Source: Saussurea involucrata
Lineage: Eukaryota; Streptophyta; Magnoliopsida; Asterales; Asteraceae
NCBI GenBank assembly: GCA_033807775.1
Contig: CM066315.1
Coordinates: 3,476,501 to 3,540,500, forward strand
Direction of reading: 5' to 3'
Length of the DNA: 64,000 bases
Under the pieces are notes generated by a model. It made no database searches, was not told the origin of the DNA, and worked only from the letters and a program-made list of their open reading frames with translations. Made by a program: the position numbers and the translations under genes. Positions 45,901-58,100 of the stretch are shown here, piece by piece (the stretch's first letter is position 1; the number at the start of each line of letters is the position of its first letter).

Positions 45901-48900
45901 GAAATTGATGTACAAAGAGGAACCAATAGAGGTTGTGGACAGTAAAGTGGAAAATAGGGAATAGGGAGGTTCGTCTGGTTAAAGTCCAGTAGAGATATCC
46001 TAAAGGAAGAGAGGCTACGTGGGAAGTGGGATTGGATATGATGTTCAGGTACCCTCACCTGTTCGAGAATGGAATTCCGGGGACGGAATTCTTTTGAGGG
46101 GGGAGTGTTGTAGTAACCAAGACCAAAGTGGGAGAGTTTTAATGGTTTGGTGTAAACTTTTATAATTATGGAAGTTGAGGGGCTATTTGTTAATTGCGGG
46201 ATAGGTATAAAAGGGGCACAAAACCCTAGGAGAAACATTCTCCTACTGATTTTGTGTGTGGTTGGCGGCTGCTGGAGTGAATTAGAGAGAACAGAGGGAA
46301 AAGAGAGAATGAAAAGAGAAAGAAGAAGAAAGAGGGTGAAATCAAGAAAGAAGGATCAATTGCTGATTCGTTGGGAGAAATAGAAGGTGTGCTTCTTTTG
46401 GATTCAAGCAGGTAATCACTTCTCCTCTTCTCTAATCCCTGATTCTTGTTATTGATGAGTTATTTGGGGTTTTTGTTAAAAGTTGGGTTTGGAACTAAAT
46501 GGAAGAGATTAGGTGTCAAATCTTATCTTTTGCAGCTAATATTTCAGTAGTAGTTGAGCTTATTGACCCTATTGTCATTGCTAATCTCTATCTGTGAGAC
46601 TTCGGTCGTTTCCATGATTTCTCGGTCCAAATAAGGGTCAGGTCGACGTCCGGATAGCTTCCTGGACGTCCGGATACATTCGAGTGGTTGAAGGTTTTCG
46701 GGTAAGTGTCCGGATAGGTGTGTTGTCCGGATAAGTGTGTTGTCCGGATAAGGGTGTTGTTCGGATAAGTGTGTTGTCCGGATAAGGGTGTTGTCCGGAT
46801 AGGTGTGTTGTCCGGATAAAGGTGTTGTCCGGATAGGTGTGTTGTCCGGATAGGGGTGTTGTCCGGATAAGTGTGCTGTCCGGAATAGAGTGTCGTCCGG
46901 GGAGTTGAGATGATCAGCTTATGAGTTTATCCTTTCGCCAGGTAGATCGTTTGGAAGTGCATACCAGAATAAGAAAGGAACGTAAGCGTAACAGGTGAGT
47001 TTTTCTAACTAAAGCTTGATGGTACTTGTTCATTTACTCGTACATGCATGCTTACTTAATGTATGTTGCATATGACTTACTTATGCATGATGTGATGTAT
47101 ATGGGGGGGTGTGTTCCATACGTAATGTGTGATGTATATGGGGGGTGTCCCATACGTAATGGTGTGATGTATATGGGGGGGGTGTCCCATACGTAATGTG
47201 TGATGTATATGGGGGGGGTGTCCCATACGTAATGGTGTGATGCTTATGGGGGGTGTGTCCCATATGTTATGGTATGACGCTTATGGGGGGGGTGTCCCAT
47301 CTGTCATAGTGTGATGCTTATGGGGGGGGGGGTGTCCCATATATTATTTGCCAAACTTTATATTGATTTATGTTTCGCAAAACTCCTTAAATGCTATATG
47401 TGGTGTGGATGTAACTGAGGGACCTCACTAGACCTTGTGGTCTAACCCTCGCATTTTCAAAACTGAAACCCTTTTCAGGTAAGCAGATTAAGGGCAGTTC
47501 CTCTAGTGGTAAAGAGAAGGCGTGAGAGCGGGCGTGGCTTGGCATTAGTGGACTTCCTTTACATTTTGTTATTAGAAACTCTCAGTTGTAATTCGGGTTT
47601 ATTCCGCAAACCCGAGTGCAGAATTTTGATGGTGTAAACCTTGGGCCATGTTTTAGCGATAAATTATATTTTAAGGTCGTATTCCGGCATGCTTTGGAGT
47701 GGGTTGTTACAATATGTGATATGTGTATCTATGTACTTATACTATAGATAAGATGAAAGAACCATTAGTCTTATTGACTAAGCTAAGAAGGAAAGGATCA
47801 AGTACATATATACCTGTAATTTCTGCAACAGATGCTCTACAAGCTTCATGATGAGAGTTTGCTTCCCAATCCTTGATATCATGATTGGTCCTGCTTTTCC
47901 AATAACCAAGTTAACATGAGAATAACAACTACTAGATAGGGCAGCAGAAAGTGACCCCAACCCAAAATTAGCAGGTTGGGTTGAGATTTTCAATCCATTT
48001 AAGTAAATGGGTCAACCCGCCCAACCCAATTATTTAAATGCGATGGGTTGGGTTGAATTTCCGACCTGTTTTCAAACCGTTTAAAATGTTATATAATTTT
48101 ATTTTAGTTTTAATTGAATATCATTATTTAATTATAATATCTATTAAATATTATAGAATTTTATTCTATTCAAATATGAAGTAACCATAATTTTGTGGTT
48201 GTGTTTTATTCAAACTTTGAACACTTTATTTTATTTGTCATAAAATTAAATAGTCCGATCCTTCTTATTTTATTTAAAACTTTAAAATAAATGAGTCAAC
48301 CCAGGCTCAACCCATTTAGGTAACAGGTTGGGTTGGGTTGAAAATCTCAACCCATATAATTAAACAGGTTAGTTTGGGTTGAGATTTTCAACCTATTTTA
48401 TAATGGGTTGAACCCGACCCATTGCCACCCCTACTACTAGATAGAAGTTCGGTTGTTGTATCCAGATTTAAGGGGTTTCAAAAGGTCGAGGTAACATATG
48501 CGAGCTATGAGTTTATACTAGTGAGTTATCTTGTACCCGCGACTACTGTACATGGTACACAAAGTCCTACCTGTTACATTCCTTATCCTTTTCTGTTGCA
48601 TCTTTTTCTTGGTTTGCCAACATTATGGAGAAAGCAACTCCATCCTGCATTGAAAAGAAATCTATTGAGAAATCTATAACTTTGTGATAGCATCACAAAT
48701 TTAAGTAATTATTAGCAAAAAAGAAGCGCATTTTCTCTGACCACTTCGTCCATATGTCTCATGGTGTCTTGAATCATCTTAATAGTAACTTCCATCGTCC
48801 CTAGTTCAGAACGCAAGGCCTGAGAAATCGAAAAATTAAGTACAGGCAATGTTGAAGAAACTATAATGTGAAAAAGAGAATAAACTGCCTTTCGTGTGTA

Positions 48901-51319
48901 CTTTGTTCTCTGAAATTAAAGTCTGTATGATCCCTTCTTTCACTAGTACTGTTTCTTGAAGGTAAGGTTGGTTAAGACAAATCGACATTTCTGGTTGGAG
49001 CTAAGTGCATTAAGTATATTAAGCGTTTACAATAAAGATAGCATGGATATCTCCTCCATCTTTGATTGGCATTGATCAGTTATTTTTGCCATCTCCAGCT
49101 GTATTTGGAGCTCTGCAATTACCCTGTCCTTTCTCTTTAACTCGATTTCATTACTTTCCAGTTTAGTTTCAAGGTCATTGATTTTTTCTGCACAAATGTT
49201 AGAATATGTTATATCATATATGCCTTTTGTATATGGTCTAAAGGCTATTGGCTTGGCACAAAAAAAGAAATAAAATAAATGAATTGAATTGAATTGAATT
49301 GAAAGAACTGCATTACCAATGAATAAGTTCTCGAATGAACATACTTTGTCCATTTCTATCTTTAACCGAGCCACTGAGAATAATAAGAGGAATTAGCGGT
49401 GACTCAAAAAATGCTGCATTCAAGTAAATGTATCAACTATCCATTGGTCATATGAGCAATTGACCATACAGGTGAAATAAAAATCTATTCAGGTAAGACA
49501 TGCCTACTTCCTCTTTCTCATTGACAACACTTTGTGCATTATCCACTACTTGCTTGATAAAGGATGCCTCCTTCTGTATTGTGTCAAATGATAGTAAGTG
49601 AGCATTTATCTTATCAGAAAGCATCGCAATCTTTCTATCTCTGGATTCAATGGATCTTTTCATTTCGCAAATCGATTCCTGTATGTACCAGCAGATGAAG
49701 CTTCAATCAGTGACATATTCTGAGAATCTGGATTGCCGAAAGATTTTATATGTTTTTTAAGTTGTACCCTTTTCCTGGGAGAGGAGACTACCCTACCCTT
49801 AAAAATGAAATCAGTTTGGATCACTGTCTTATGTTTATATGTAAAGAACTACTCCATGAGATACAAAATAAACCGGATAACTTATAGATAACACTTTCGC
49901 TTAAACTTGTTCTTGATATCCATATGCATGTGTATCGTTTATTTTGCGACAGAGGAACTACAAAATGTGAACAATGTAGACTCATTTCCTCAATCAAACC
50001 AGCATGCGAAATCTTTTTGTTCGGATGATGGTGATTTTTTATTAATGAAAGAACACGGCATTTACTTACAAAGAACTAACAACAGTTTACAAACCTGGTA
50101 AGCTTTGACAAAGCCTTCTTTTGATTGGAGTATGCTGTTTATAGTTTCCTTTAGTTCTTTATGCTTGCTTTCAAGCAAATAATTCTCATCTTCAAGGAAA
50201 TGCACCTGCAGAACACAATCCCTAAATTAAAAACAGCTCCAAATTCAGTGCATTTCCATTCCAAGTGCGAGGTCCTTTTTTGTAATCTTATCATTTTCAT
50301 TTTGCAAGTCTTTATATATGTTACTGGGGGATGGTTCAAATAAAAAGGCTAAATATCATCTTAAGGTAAGAAGGGAAGGTTCATACGTGAATCATTGAAA
50401 AAATCCATTTGAAGATGCATATGTGAACCTTCGTTTCACATATGCATCTTCAAACAGATTTTTTCGGATTTTTTCAATGATTCACATATGAACCTCCTCC
50501 CTTAACCTTCCCTTGTTACATTCTCACAATATTTAGTCTCTTATTTGCACCACACACTATGATGCCGCAAGAAATGTAGATGTGATCAGGGGTTTCATTT
50601 ACTCGATTTGAGTATTGATGAAGATGGGATCACAAAATGGATAAAGGAAAAAATGGTATACATAAATGGAAACAGATCATTTAAATTTAACCAACTAAAA
50701 CAGAAACCACACATGATAATCTTCATGGAACACTTAATGAGCACACCTTGCGATCGAGTTTTTGGCAAAGTTCATTGGATGAAGCTAACTCCACTTCCAA
50801 TTCCATTCTCTTTCTACAAAATTCTTCATCACGTTGCTTCTGTTTCTAAATTCAAAATACCGATAACGTAAAATAGGGTTTACAATTAATTTCTACGTTC
50901 ACACAGAGCTCCAATTTGACTGCAATCTTTAAGTGAGACATGAAAATTGTTCCCCAGCTGCATTAAACTTTCAGCAAGTACTAAAGATTAAGCAACGTTG
51001 GCTTACATCCGCAAGAATCACAAATCAAATTTGCATCACAAAGCACTAGATTTTACACCAAAAATCAAACAGAAGCTCGTCGTGTGGAACGAGAGTAATT
51101 TGATGTTCAATTTATAAGAACCTGAACATAATCGTGAAGTTGATCGGAAGAATCGCGTTCTTTTTCCTGAAAATTATCAATAATGTTCTGATGACTAATC
51201 ACTAATCAATCTAAGAACATGACAGGATGGAAGGTGATTGAGATTACTCTGAGTTCACGAACTTCCGTGATTAGGGTTTGCAGCTGGAGCTTGAATGTTG
51301 ATAGTTTGATCAGCTCCAT
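38647..51319 (-). CDS. Uncharacterised plant coiled-coil protein gene (copy 2)
   Basis: The whole exon set of the copy-1 gene recurs here. It starts MELIKLSTFK at 51319 and stops at 38647, with first exon 51248-51319 and last exon 38647-38715. No coding difference from copy 1 was noticed. The intronic gypsy element (39830-47711), hAT MITE (47937-48433) and inverted repeat (50377-50495) are also present. This copy retains the left end of the upstream Harbinger element, so its 5' flank is 54 bp longer and closer to the ancestral promoter context. Confidence 0.68.
39223..39424. mobile_element. Tourist-like MITE in the coiled-coil gene (copy 2)
   Basis: Duplicate of 12068-12269. Confidence 0.8.
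39830..47711 (+). mobile_element. Non-autonomous Ty3/gypsy-derived LTR element (copy 2)
   Basis: Duplicate of 12675-20564. The 5' LTR is 39830-41335, the PBS starts at 41338, and the 3' LTR is 46109-47711. Repeat unit numbers in the LTR arrays match copy 1. The G homopolymers differ in length (42921 longer, 47322 shorter). A few substitutions relative to copy 1 lie in the LTRs (near 40233, 41155 and 47451), and two of these make one LTR more like the other. Confidence 0.92.
47937..48433. mobile_element. hAT-type MITE (copy 2)
   Basis: Duplicate of 20790-21286, with the same CTACTAGA flanks. Confidence 0.9.
50377..50495. repeat. Long inverted repeat in an intron (copy 2)
   Basis: Duplicate of 23230-23348; both arms are unchanged. 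Confidence 0.85.
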
Positions 51320-51387
51320 TTTGCCGCCAAATTTTCCCCTGTAGTTCGGTCTCTTTTTTGGTTTCGTTTCAAATTATGAAGACTACA

Positions 51388-53288
51388 GTCCATCCGTACC
51401 CACAGCGGGATGGGCTACGGCCCGGGCGGGGTTGGCGGGCGGGATGGTATCCGGGGTTGGGATCCCGATCCATCCCGAAGGGTTTTTAAAAAAAAAATTT
51501 AATTAAATTTTAAAAAATGTAACCGTTGAACGGCTCTTTGTAAAAAAAATTTATTTTTCTCATTTTAATTCCACTATATATTTAACCCTCAACCTCTTAT
51601 TTCTCACATCTCTCAACCTCTTATTTCTCACACATCTCAACCTCTTATTTTTCACACCTCTCAAATTCTCTCAACCTCTTATTTCTCACACCTCTCAAAC
51701 TCTCTCAAATTCTCTCAACCTCTATATTTTAAACAATATGGATTCGCCACAACCCGGTTCACCAACCGCATCATCATCATCCGTAGACACCGACGAGTTG
51801 TTGAATCTACAAAGGGAAATTTTTCGACATACTGCACAATCGCTGTATGGTAGCACCGCCTCATCGTCAACAAGAGAGAGGGCCGCAAACATTGAAAGAG
51901 GTCGAGTAACTGCAAACGAGCGGCTTATGCGGGACTACTTTGGCGTCAACCCGATTTATACACCGGATATGTTTAGGCGGCGGTTCAGGATGAGCAGACA
52001 ACTATTCGAACGAATAGTTGAAGATTTAGAAGTAGGGTATCCGTATTTTAGACTTCGGTTTGACGGGTTAGGCAAACAAGGTTTTTCTCCGATACAAAAG
52101 TGTACTTCCGCTATTCGGCAATTGGCGTATGGAGTAGCTGCTGACGCACTTGACGAGTACATCCGTATGGGAGAGAAAACGTCACAAGATTGTTTGTACA
52201 AATTCTGCACATGTATTATTGAACTGTATGGTCAAAAATATTTACGCAAGCCTACTTTTATTGATATTCGGAAGTTGTACGCCGCGCATGAAGCTAAACA
52301 CGGATTTCCCGGCATGCTCGGCAGCATAGACTGTACTCATTGGGCGTGGGCAAATTGTCCGAATGCATGGCGAGGTCAATTCATGAGAGGTGATCATGAG
52401 CACCCGACAATCATGCTAGAAGCAGTGGCCTCTCAAGATCTATGGATCTGGCACGCATACTTTGGTGTTGCCGGTTCCAACAACGACATCAATGTTCTCA
52501 ATCAGTCGCCCATCTTCAACGATGTATATGATGGAAAAGCACCCGAGTGCCCTTTTGAGGTGAATGGAGCCACCTACAAGCACGGATATTATCTAACGGA
52601 TGGGATATATCCGGAATGGGCTACTTTCGTAAAATCATTTACGTGCCCACAAGACCTTAAACGACAAAAGTTCAAGTCCGCGCAAGAATCCGCACGTAAA
52701 GATGTTGAACGAGCTTTTGGCGTGCTTAAACAACGTTGGCATATACTTCATAACCCGGCACGCGGATGGGAACCGGCAATATTGAGAAACATTATGTACG
52801 CTTGTGTCATATTACACAATATGATACTCGAAGACGAAAACCATGCTATTTGTGGTGACGTGAAAAACGACTTTTTCACGAATGATATCGAAAGCCAAAT
52901 CAGTGAGACACAACGCGCGGCAAATGTTCAAGAAGTCATAAACCGGGACACTCATAATAACCTTCGGTCGGATTTGGTCGAACATATTTGGCGTATCCAA
53001 GTTCCCAACAATGACGGCGAGTAGATTTTTAAATTTATTTTGTAATTTTTATTTTTAATGAATGATATGAATTTTAATTTTTATTATTTATCTTATTTTT
53101 ATTTTGTTAAATAATTAAATGTATAAATAAAAGAATTAAAATAAATGAGGTGGCAAAAGGGTTTGAGGGAATGGGGTACGGGTGTTTAGGGATTGTTATG
53201 GATTGAGTGAGGGATGAGAGAAAAGCTGATGTGGCGCTGATGTGGATTGGAATATTTGAAAGATTCCCTCCATGGGGTACGGATGGCC
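51388..53288 (+). mobile_element. PIF/Harbinger element with both ends (copy 2)
   Basis: The left end GTCCATCCGTACCCACAGCG starts at 51388 and the right end, read in reverse, is GGCCATCCGTACCCCATGG (ends 53288). The terminal repeats match over CCATCCGTACCC. The subterminal left region is strongly GC-rich (CGGGCGGGGTTGGCGGGCGG). Flanks ACA and TCG are not a duplication, so the insertion flank was altered or my boundary is off by a few bases. Confidence 0.85.
51738..53024 (+). CDS. PIF/Harbinger (ALP1-like) DDE transposase (copy 2)
   Basis: The 428-residue protein is identical to that at 24537-25823, with catalytic D198, D250 and E324 and no interruptions. In this copy both element ends survive, so this is the better candidate for a mobilisable element. 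It still lacks an adjacent Myb-like ORF1; a truncated ORF1 of the family is at 62456-63105. Confidence 0.95.
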   Translation: MDSPQPGSPTASSSSVDTDELLNLQREIFRHTAQSLYGSTASSSTRERAANIERGRVTANERLMRDYFGVNPIYTPDMFRRRFRMSRQLFERIVEDLEVGYPYFRLRFDGLGKQGFSPIQKCTSAIRQLAYGVAADALDEYIRMGEKTSQDCLYKFCTCIIELYGQKYLRKPTFIDIRKLYAAHEAKHGFPGMLGSIDCTHWAWANCPNAWRGQFMRGDHEHPTIMLEAVASQDLWIWHAYFGVAGSNNDINVLNQSPIFNDVYDGKAPECPFEVNGATYKHGYYLTDGIYPEWATFVKSFTCPQDLKRQKFKSAQESARKDVERAFGVLKQRWHILHNPARGWEPAILRNIMYACVILHNMILEDENHAICGDVKNDFFTNDIESQISETQRAANVQEVINRDTHNNLRSDLVEHIWRIQVPNNDGE

Positions 53289-53412
53289 TCGACATCACCT
53301 CCATTTTCCCCGTTCTAACTTTCATCAAGTTTACAATTTGACCACTAAACTTGGTTTTCTTTTAATTTGCACACCGTAACTTATCAAAGATTAGTATAAG
53401 TTATAGATATAA

Positions 53413-53652
53413 GAGTAAAGTTCAGTTTTCGTCCCTGATGTTTATACTTTTCAACGGTTTTCGTCCCTAAAGTTTATTTTCTCACTTTAACCCCTCACGT
53501 TTGACAGTTCGTAACAGATTTCGTCCCTCGGCTTAACGGTCGTTAACTTTTTCTGTTAACTCCAATTTAATGAAGGGTATTTCAGTCATTTTGCCTTCTA
53601 TCTTAATTTTCTTGTTTTTAAATAAAACATCAAAGTTTAGGGACATGTTGTG

Positions 53653-53697
<45 letters not shown>

Positions 53698-54620
53698 TAT
53701 CTCTGACCACATCTCCCCGCCGGACCTGCCATGAAAATACATCTCCGACCGGGAAACCATCGTCAAGGACCACAAGGAACCAAGAACCCAGCCGGCCATC
53801 TCCACCCACAGGCTGCCTCATCTCATATCCCTCATCCCATCTCCCTTGCTCGATCCTACAAGCTGCCTACATTGTTCTTCCCCAACTTTCCTTGTGGGCC
53901 TAATCACAAGATGACAAAACACACAGGACCATATATCCGGCCTAAAAACACGGGGCAAACCACAGTGAGATCGAGAGCCAGAGAAGAGAGAGAGAGAGAG
54001 AGAGAAGAGAGACAGAGAGATCGAGAGTTTGTAGATGCAGCCATTGTTGCTGGTGGTTCCGACGAGGTTGGAGAAGAAACCAAAACATGGATTTCTGAAA
54101 CTGGGTTTGGTCCGATTCATGAGGTCGTCTTGGGGTCTTCCATAGAATTTGGGTTTATTTGGTTGAGTTTTGGTGTTAGGGTTTGGTTTTTAGGTTGATT
54201 TATGTTGAGTTTTGATTTGAGTTCCAAATGGTTTTAAATTGGGGTTCTAAGGTTCATGGAGTAGTTCCATATTTGACAGAGAGATGCAGAGAAAAAAGAG
54301 AGACAGAGAAGAAAGAGAGATCGTTTGATGAAGATGAAGGTGAAGATGAAGAAGTTACATTTCTGGTCCTCGTGGTTTTAATAAAAAAAATAGAGTGAAT
54401 TACATTTTCGGTCCTTGTGGTTTTAATGACTGAGAAACAGGTAAATGACTAAAATACCCCTCATTAAATTGGACTTAACAGGAAAAAGTTAACGGATGTT
54501 AGGTCGAGGGACGAAAATCGTTGAGAACTGTCAAACGTCAGGGTGTTTTGGCAAAAATGAACTTTAGGGACGAAAACGTTGAAATCAACAAACGTTAAGG
54601 ACCAAAAGTGAACTTTACTC
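53413..54620. mobile_element. MULE with 9-bp target duplication (copy 2)
   Basis: Duplicate of 26212-27423, with TAGATATAA on both sides. The TA microsatellite is shorter and the GA tract longer than in copy 1. These length changes extend the interior open stretch (53731-54198), which I still do not recognise. Confidence 0.88.
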
Positions 54621-55168
54621 TAGATATAATATTATTTTGAGTAAATTACATATTTGGTCCCTGTGGTTTGGTACATATTACGATGAAGGTCCCTAAACCC
54701 TAAAATTCATGGATGGGGTCCCTTATCTACGCTTTTCTCACGACTGGGTCCCTGAACCTAACTGTCGTTAAAACCCTTCGTTAAGTCATGGGCATTTTGG
54801 TCAATTTACTTATATATACTTTTTTATTTTCTATTAATAATGTAAAAGTATTAATATTATATAAAATATAATATATTTTCACTTGATTAGACTCGACTTT
54901 CACTTGATTTTCATGCCTCTTTTGCTTTATTCGGCCTTCTGCCGTCATCCAGTAGCGGCGTCTTATGATATCCGTTTGTATTCTGCTCCAAAAAGGTATT
55001 TTGTCAAGAGCAGAAGACGCTTGCTTCGTTAGAACATCGGCCTCGATCAACTCCTGAAATCTTGATGTCCCCTTCAGACAACGTAATGTTTTTCTTGCCT
55101 GCCCGAAACATAATTTAGAAAACGAAAACCACAATCTATCCGTAAAAATATAACAAATCGTATAAGAG

Positions 55169-58100
55169 TGTAAAGCCCGTGTCCCGGTACGTTTATTACG
55201 TAATTTTAATTATTTAAAATGTTCACCTTTATTTGTTTTTTTGGTTAGTAGTTTGATGTTAATAAGGACCAAAATGCTGACAGTTGTGAGTTATTTGTAG
55301 TTGTGAGTGTTTTGGGTTAGTCTAGGGGCCAGTTGTGTATTTTTCCTCAAAGTCTTTGCATGGGGCTCGGCCCATGAAAGAAACCGAACCCCCTCTCTTA
55401 TCTCCTCCCTTCGTGATCACGACAACCACACAAGAAATACCTAAACCCTAATCGCTTTCCCCTTGTGCATGTGTGTGTTAAGCCGTGAAGAGAGAGAGAA
55501 GGACGAAGAGAGAGAAAGCTGCCGGAGGTCGCCGGTGTCTTCGCCACAGGTCCGACCGGCGAGAGAGAAGGGGGAGTTGCGTGGGTGCGATCGCAAGGGG
55601 GAAGTATCCGGCCGTTCAAGGTAAGTCTCGTTCCTTTTATGTTGTTCCCTTTTACCGTCGGTTTCCTTCCGATTCAGCCACGACGCGGCAGCCTTGGCCG
55701 CCGCCGACCTGGCCGCCGTGGACCACCAGGGAGGTGGTGGCGTAGGGTGGTTCTGTGCAGCTGTGTGTGTGTGTGGGTGTGCTTCGGCGATAGGGTAGTG
55801 TAACATCCCGAATTTTGTTATATTATTTTGAGAATTACAAGTTTTAACTTGGGGTTAAATTTGTAATTGTTTAAAAGTAGTGGTTGAAGTAAATTTCTCA
55901 ATTTGAGGGTTGTAGTGTCTTTTCTTGAAAGTTGGAGGTTTAATTTGGATATGGCCTTATGACTCATGAGTTGTTAGTGAGGTGTCATTAAGATAGCCAT
56001 ATTACCTAATATGTGTGTCTTATGTGCTTGGTGTGTGATTTGGTTTTGAGAAAAGAGAGCCGTGAGAGAGATAGAAGAAAACGAGAAAGAGAAGGAAGAA
56101 AGACTTGCTGGGAATTTTATCTATTTTGTTGTGGGTTTGAAGAATCAAAAAGTAAGCATTTCATTTTAATTCTTCATCTTAGTAGTAAAAGCATTTTTAG
56201 AAGAATTTGTTGGGTTTTGGGTAATTTGTGATGTTAATGAGAATCTGAGTTTTAGGATATGTTAAGATAAGTGTATAAAACATATCTGCAAAATATCATA
56301 AACATTCATGGCTTAAAACTAAAGATTTCTGGGTTTTTACGTTTTTAGTTGGTTGAGACTTGCTTGAAGGTCAGTTGGTTGAGACTTGCTTGAAGGTCAG
56401 TTGGTTGAGACTTGGAATAGTGAATAGTGTTGAAGTCTCAGTAGTGGATTGAGACTTGGAATAGTGAATAGTGTTGAAGTCTCAGTAGTGGATTGAGACT
56501 TGGAATAGTGAATAGTGTTGAAGTCTCAGTAGTGGATTGAGACTTGGAATAGTGAATAGTGTTGAAGTCTCGGTAGTGGATTGAGACTTGGAATAGTGAA
56601 TAGTGTCGAAGTCTCAACAATGGGTTGCGACTTTAGACGAGGACTTTGGATTATTTAAGATTCTTAGCCTTTAAGAAATACTTGTATTTTTAATTGTTCC
56701 AGATTCGGTAAGATTGGAATGAAAGATCGCATTTCTCGAGAAAAGCTAAGAAGGAAATTCGATAACCAATCGAGGTGAGTTTATTCAACTCTCTTTAAAA
56801 TTCAGTAATTAATCTTGAATTAGATGCTTTATATATATGCATGAATATGTTTTATGTGGATTGGATTAAATTAGAGATAAGCCAAGAGGGCGATTAAAAG
56901 TTGTGTTATGTGGATTTCCATGCTAAAACTTCTAAGATGAGTTATCTATGAAGTTGATGAACTAGTATTTATTATTAATCTTGCATGCTAAGTTTGATTA
57001 TCTACTACATGAAATTACTATGTGGTTATGAACTCTAAATATGATTTGAAGCTTTATTGAGATAAACTATAAAGATCCATCCATGAGTTCAAAGATATAG
57101 ATTAACGACTGATATATATTAACTCTCGTGTTAAATTACTATGAGGGGATAGTTAAGAAGTTGATGAACAGGAATTATTCATATTCCTTATAATGAGCAG
57201 GATTATCTGTTATATGCAATATGTTAGATGATTATGAATTCTAAATGTGATTGAGAAGCCAAATTGAGACATATTATAAAGGCCTATCTATGAGTTCGAA
57301 AATATAAATAACTATTGAGATGGTAATCATCATATCAGATTTCAGAGAAGGGGTAATAAAGAGATTGAGATATGGAGTAATAATATTCTTTATTTTATAT
57401 ATAGAATATGTTCAGAGAAATGATACATTCTATGCTGGACGCATATAGTAGTATCGATTGTATTATATTATGTGATTATGTGCTTTTACTAAAATAGGCA
57501 TCCGGTCACCGAGGGCACTTGGGTACGGTATAATGGGAACCGGTTACTCGCCATAGACCAAAGGGGTGTAATTTTAGTAATTGGGTGAACCTCGAACCAT
57601 CGTGAGTCCCGATTGAGTATCGCGATATTATAATCCCATTGGGACCATTGATGCAGAGGTGGAATGTGGAATAGACAGATTTTGATTTGTAATTCCCATT
57701 TCGATTTATGGAAGATCAGAGATTTCCATTGTTTCGGGAAGATCGGAGATTTCCCTGTGATGAGAGGAAGATTAGAGATGGGCATAAAGTAATTTGTAAT
57801 CTCTACTTCCTGATTAAGAAATAGGCAGGTTTTGACTTGTAATTTCTTGTGTGTGATTATTGATTGTGAACCTGGAATGATTCAGAGTTAACTCTTATGT
57901 TGTTGTTGCGATTAAATGAGTTAGTCGTAGGAAATTGGGAGTGGGGTAGATTCCCCGATTTGGAAAGGAGTTGTCGTACGGTAAGATGGGTGAGAACAGG
58001 TTTGAGTTATCTGTTCATGTTTTAATTATTAAATTTTATTTTGATTTGAGTATTCTCACTAGGCGAAAGCCTAATGTTTCAAGTTGAATCTTCTTACCAG

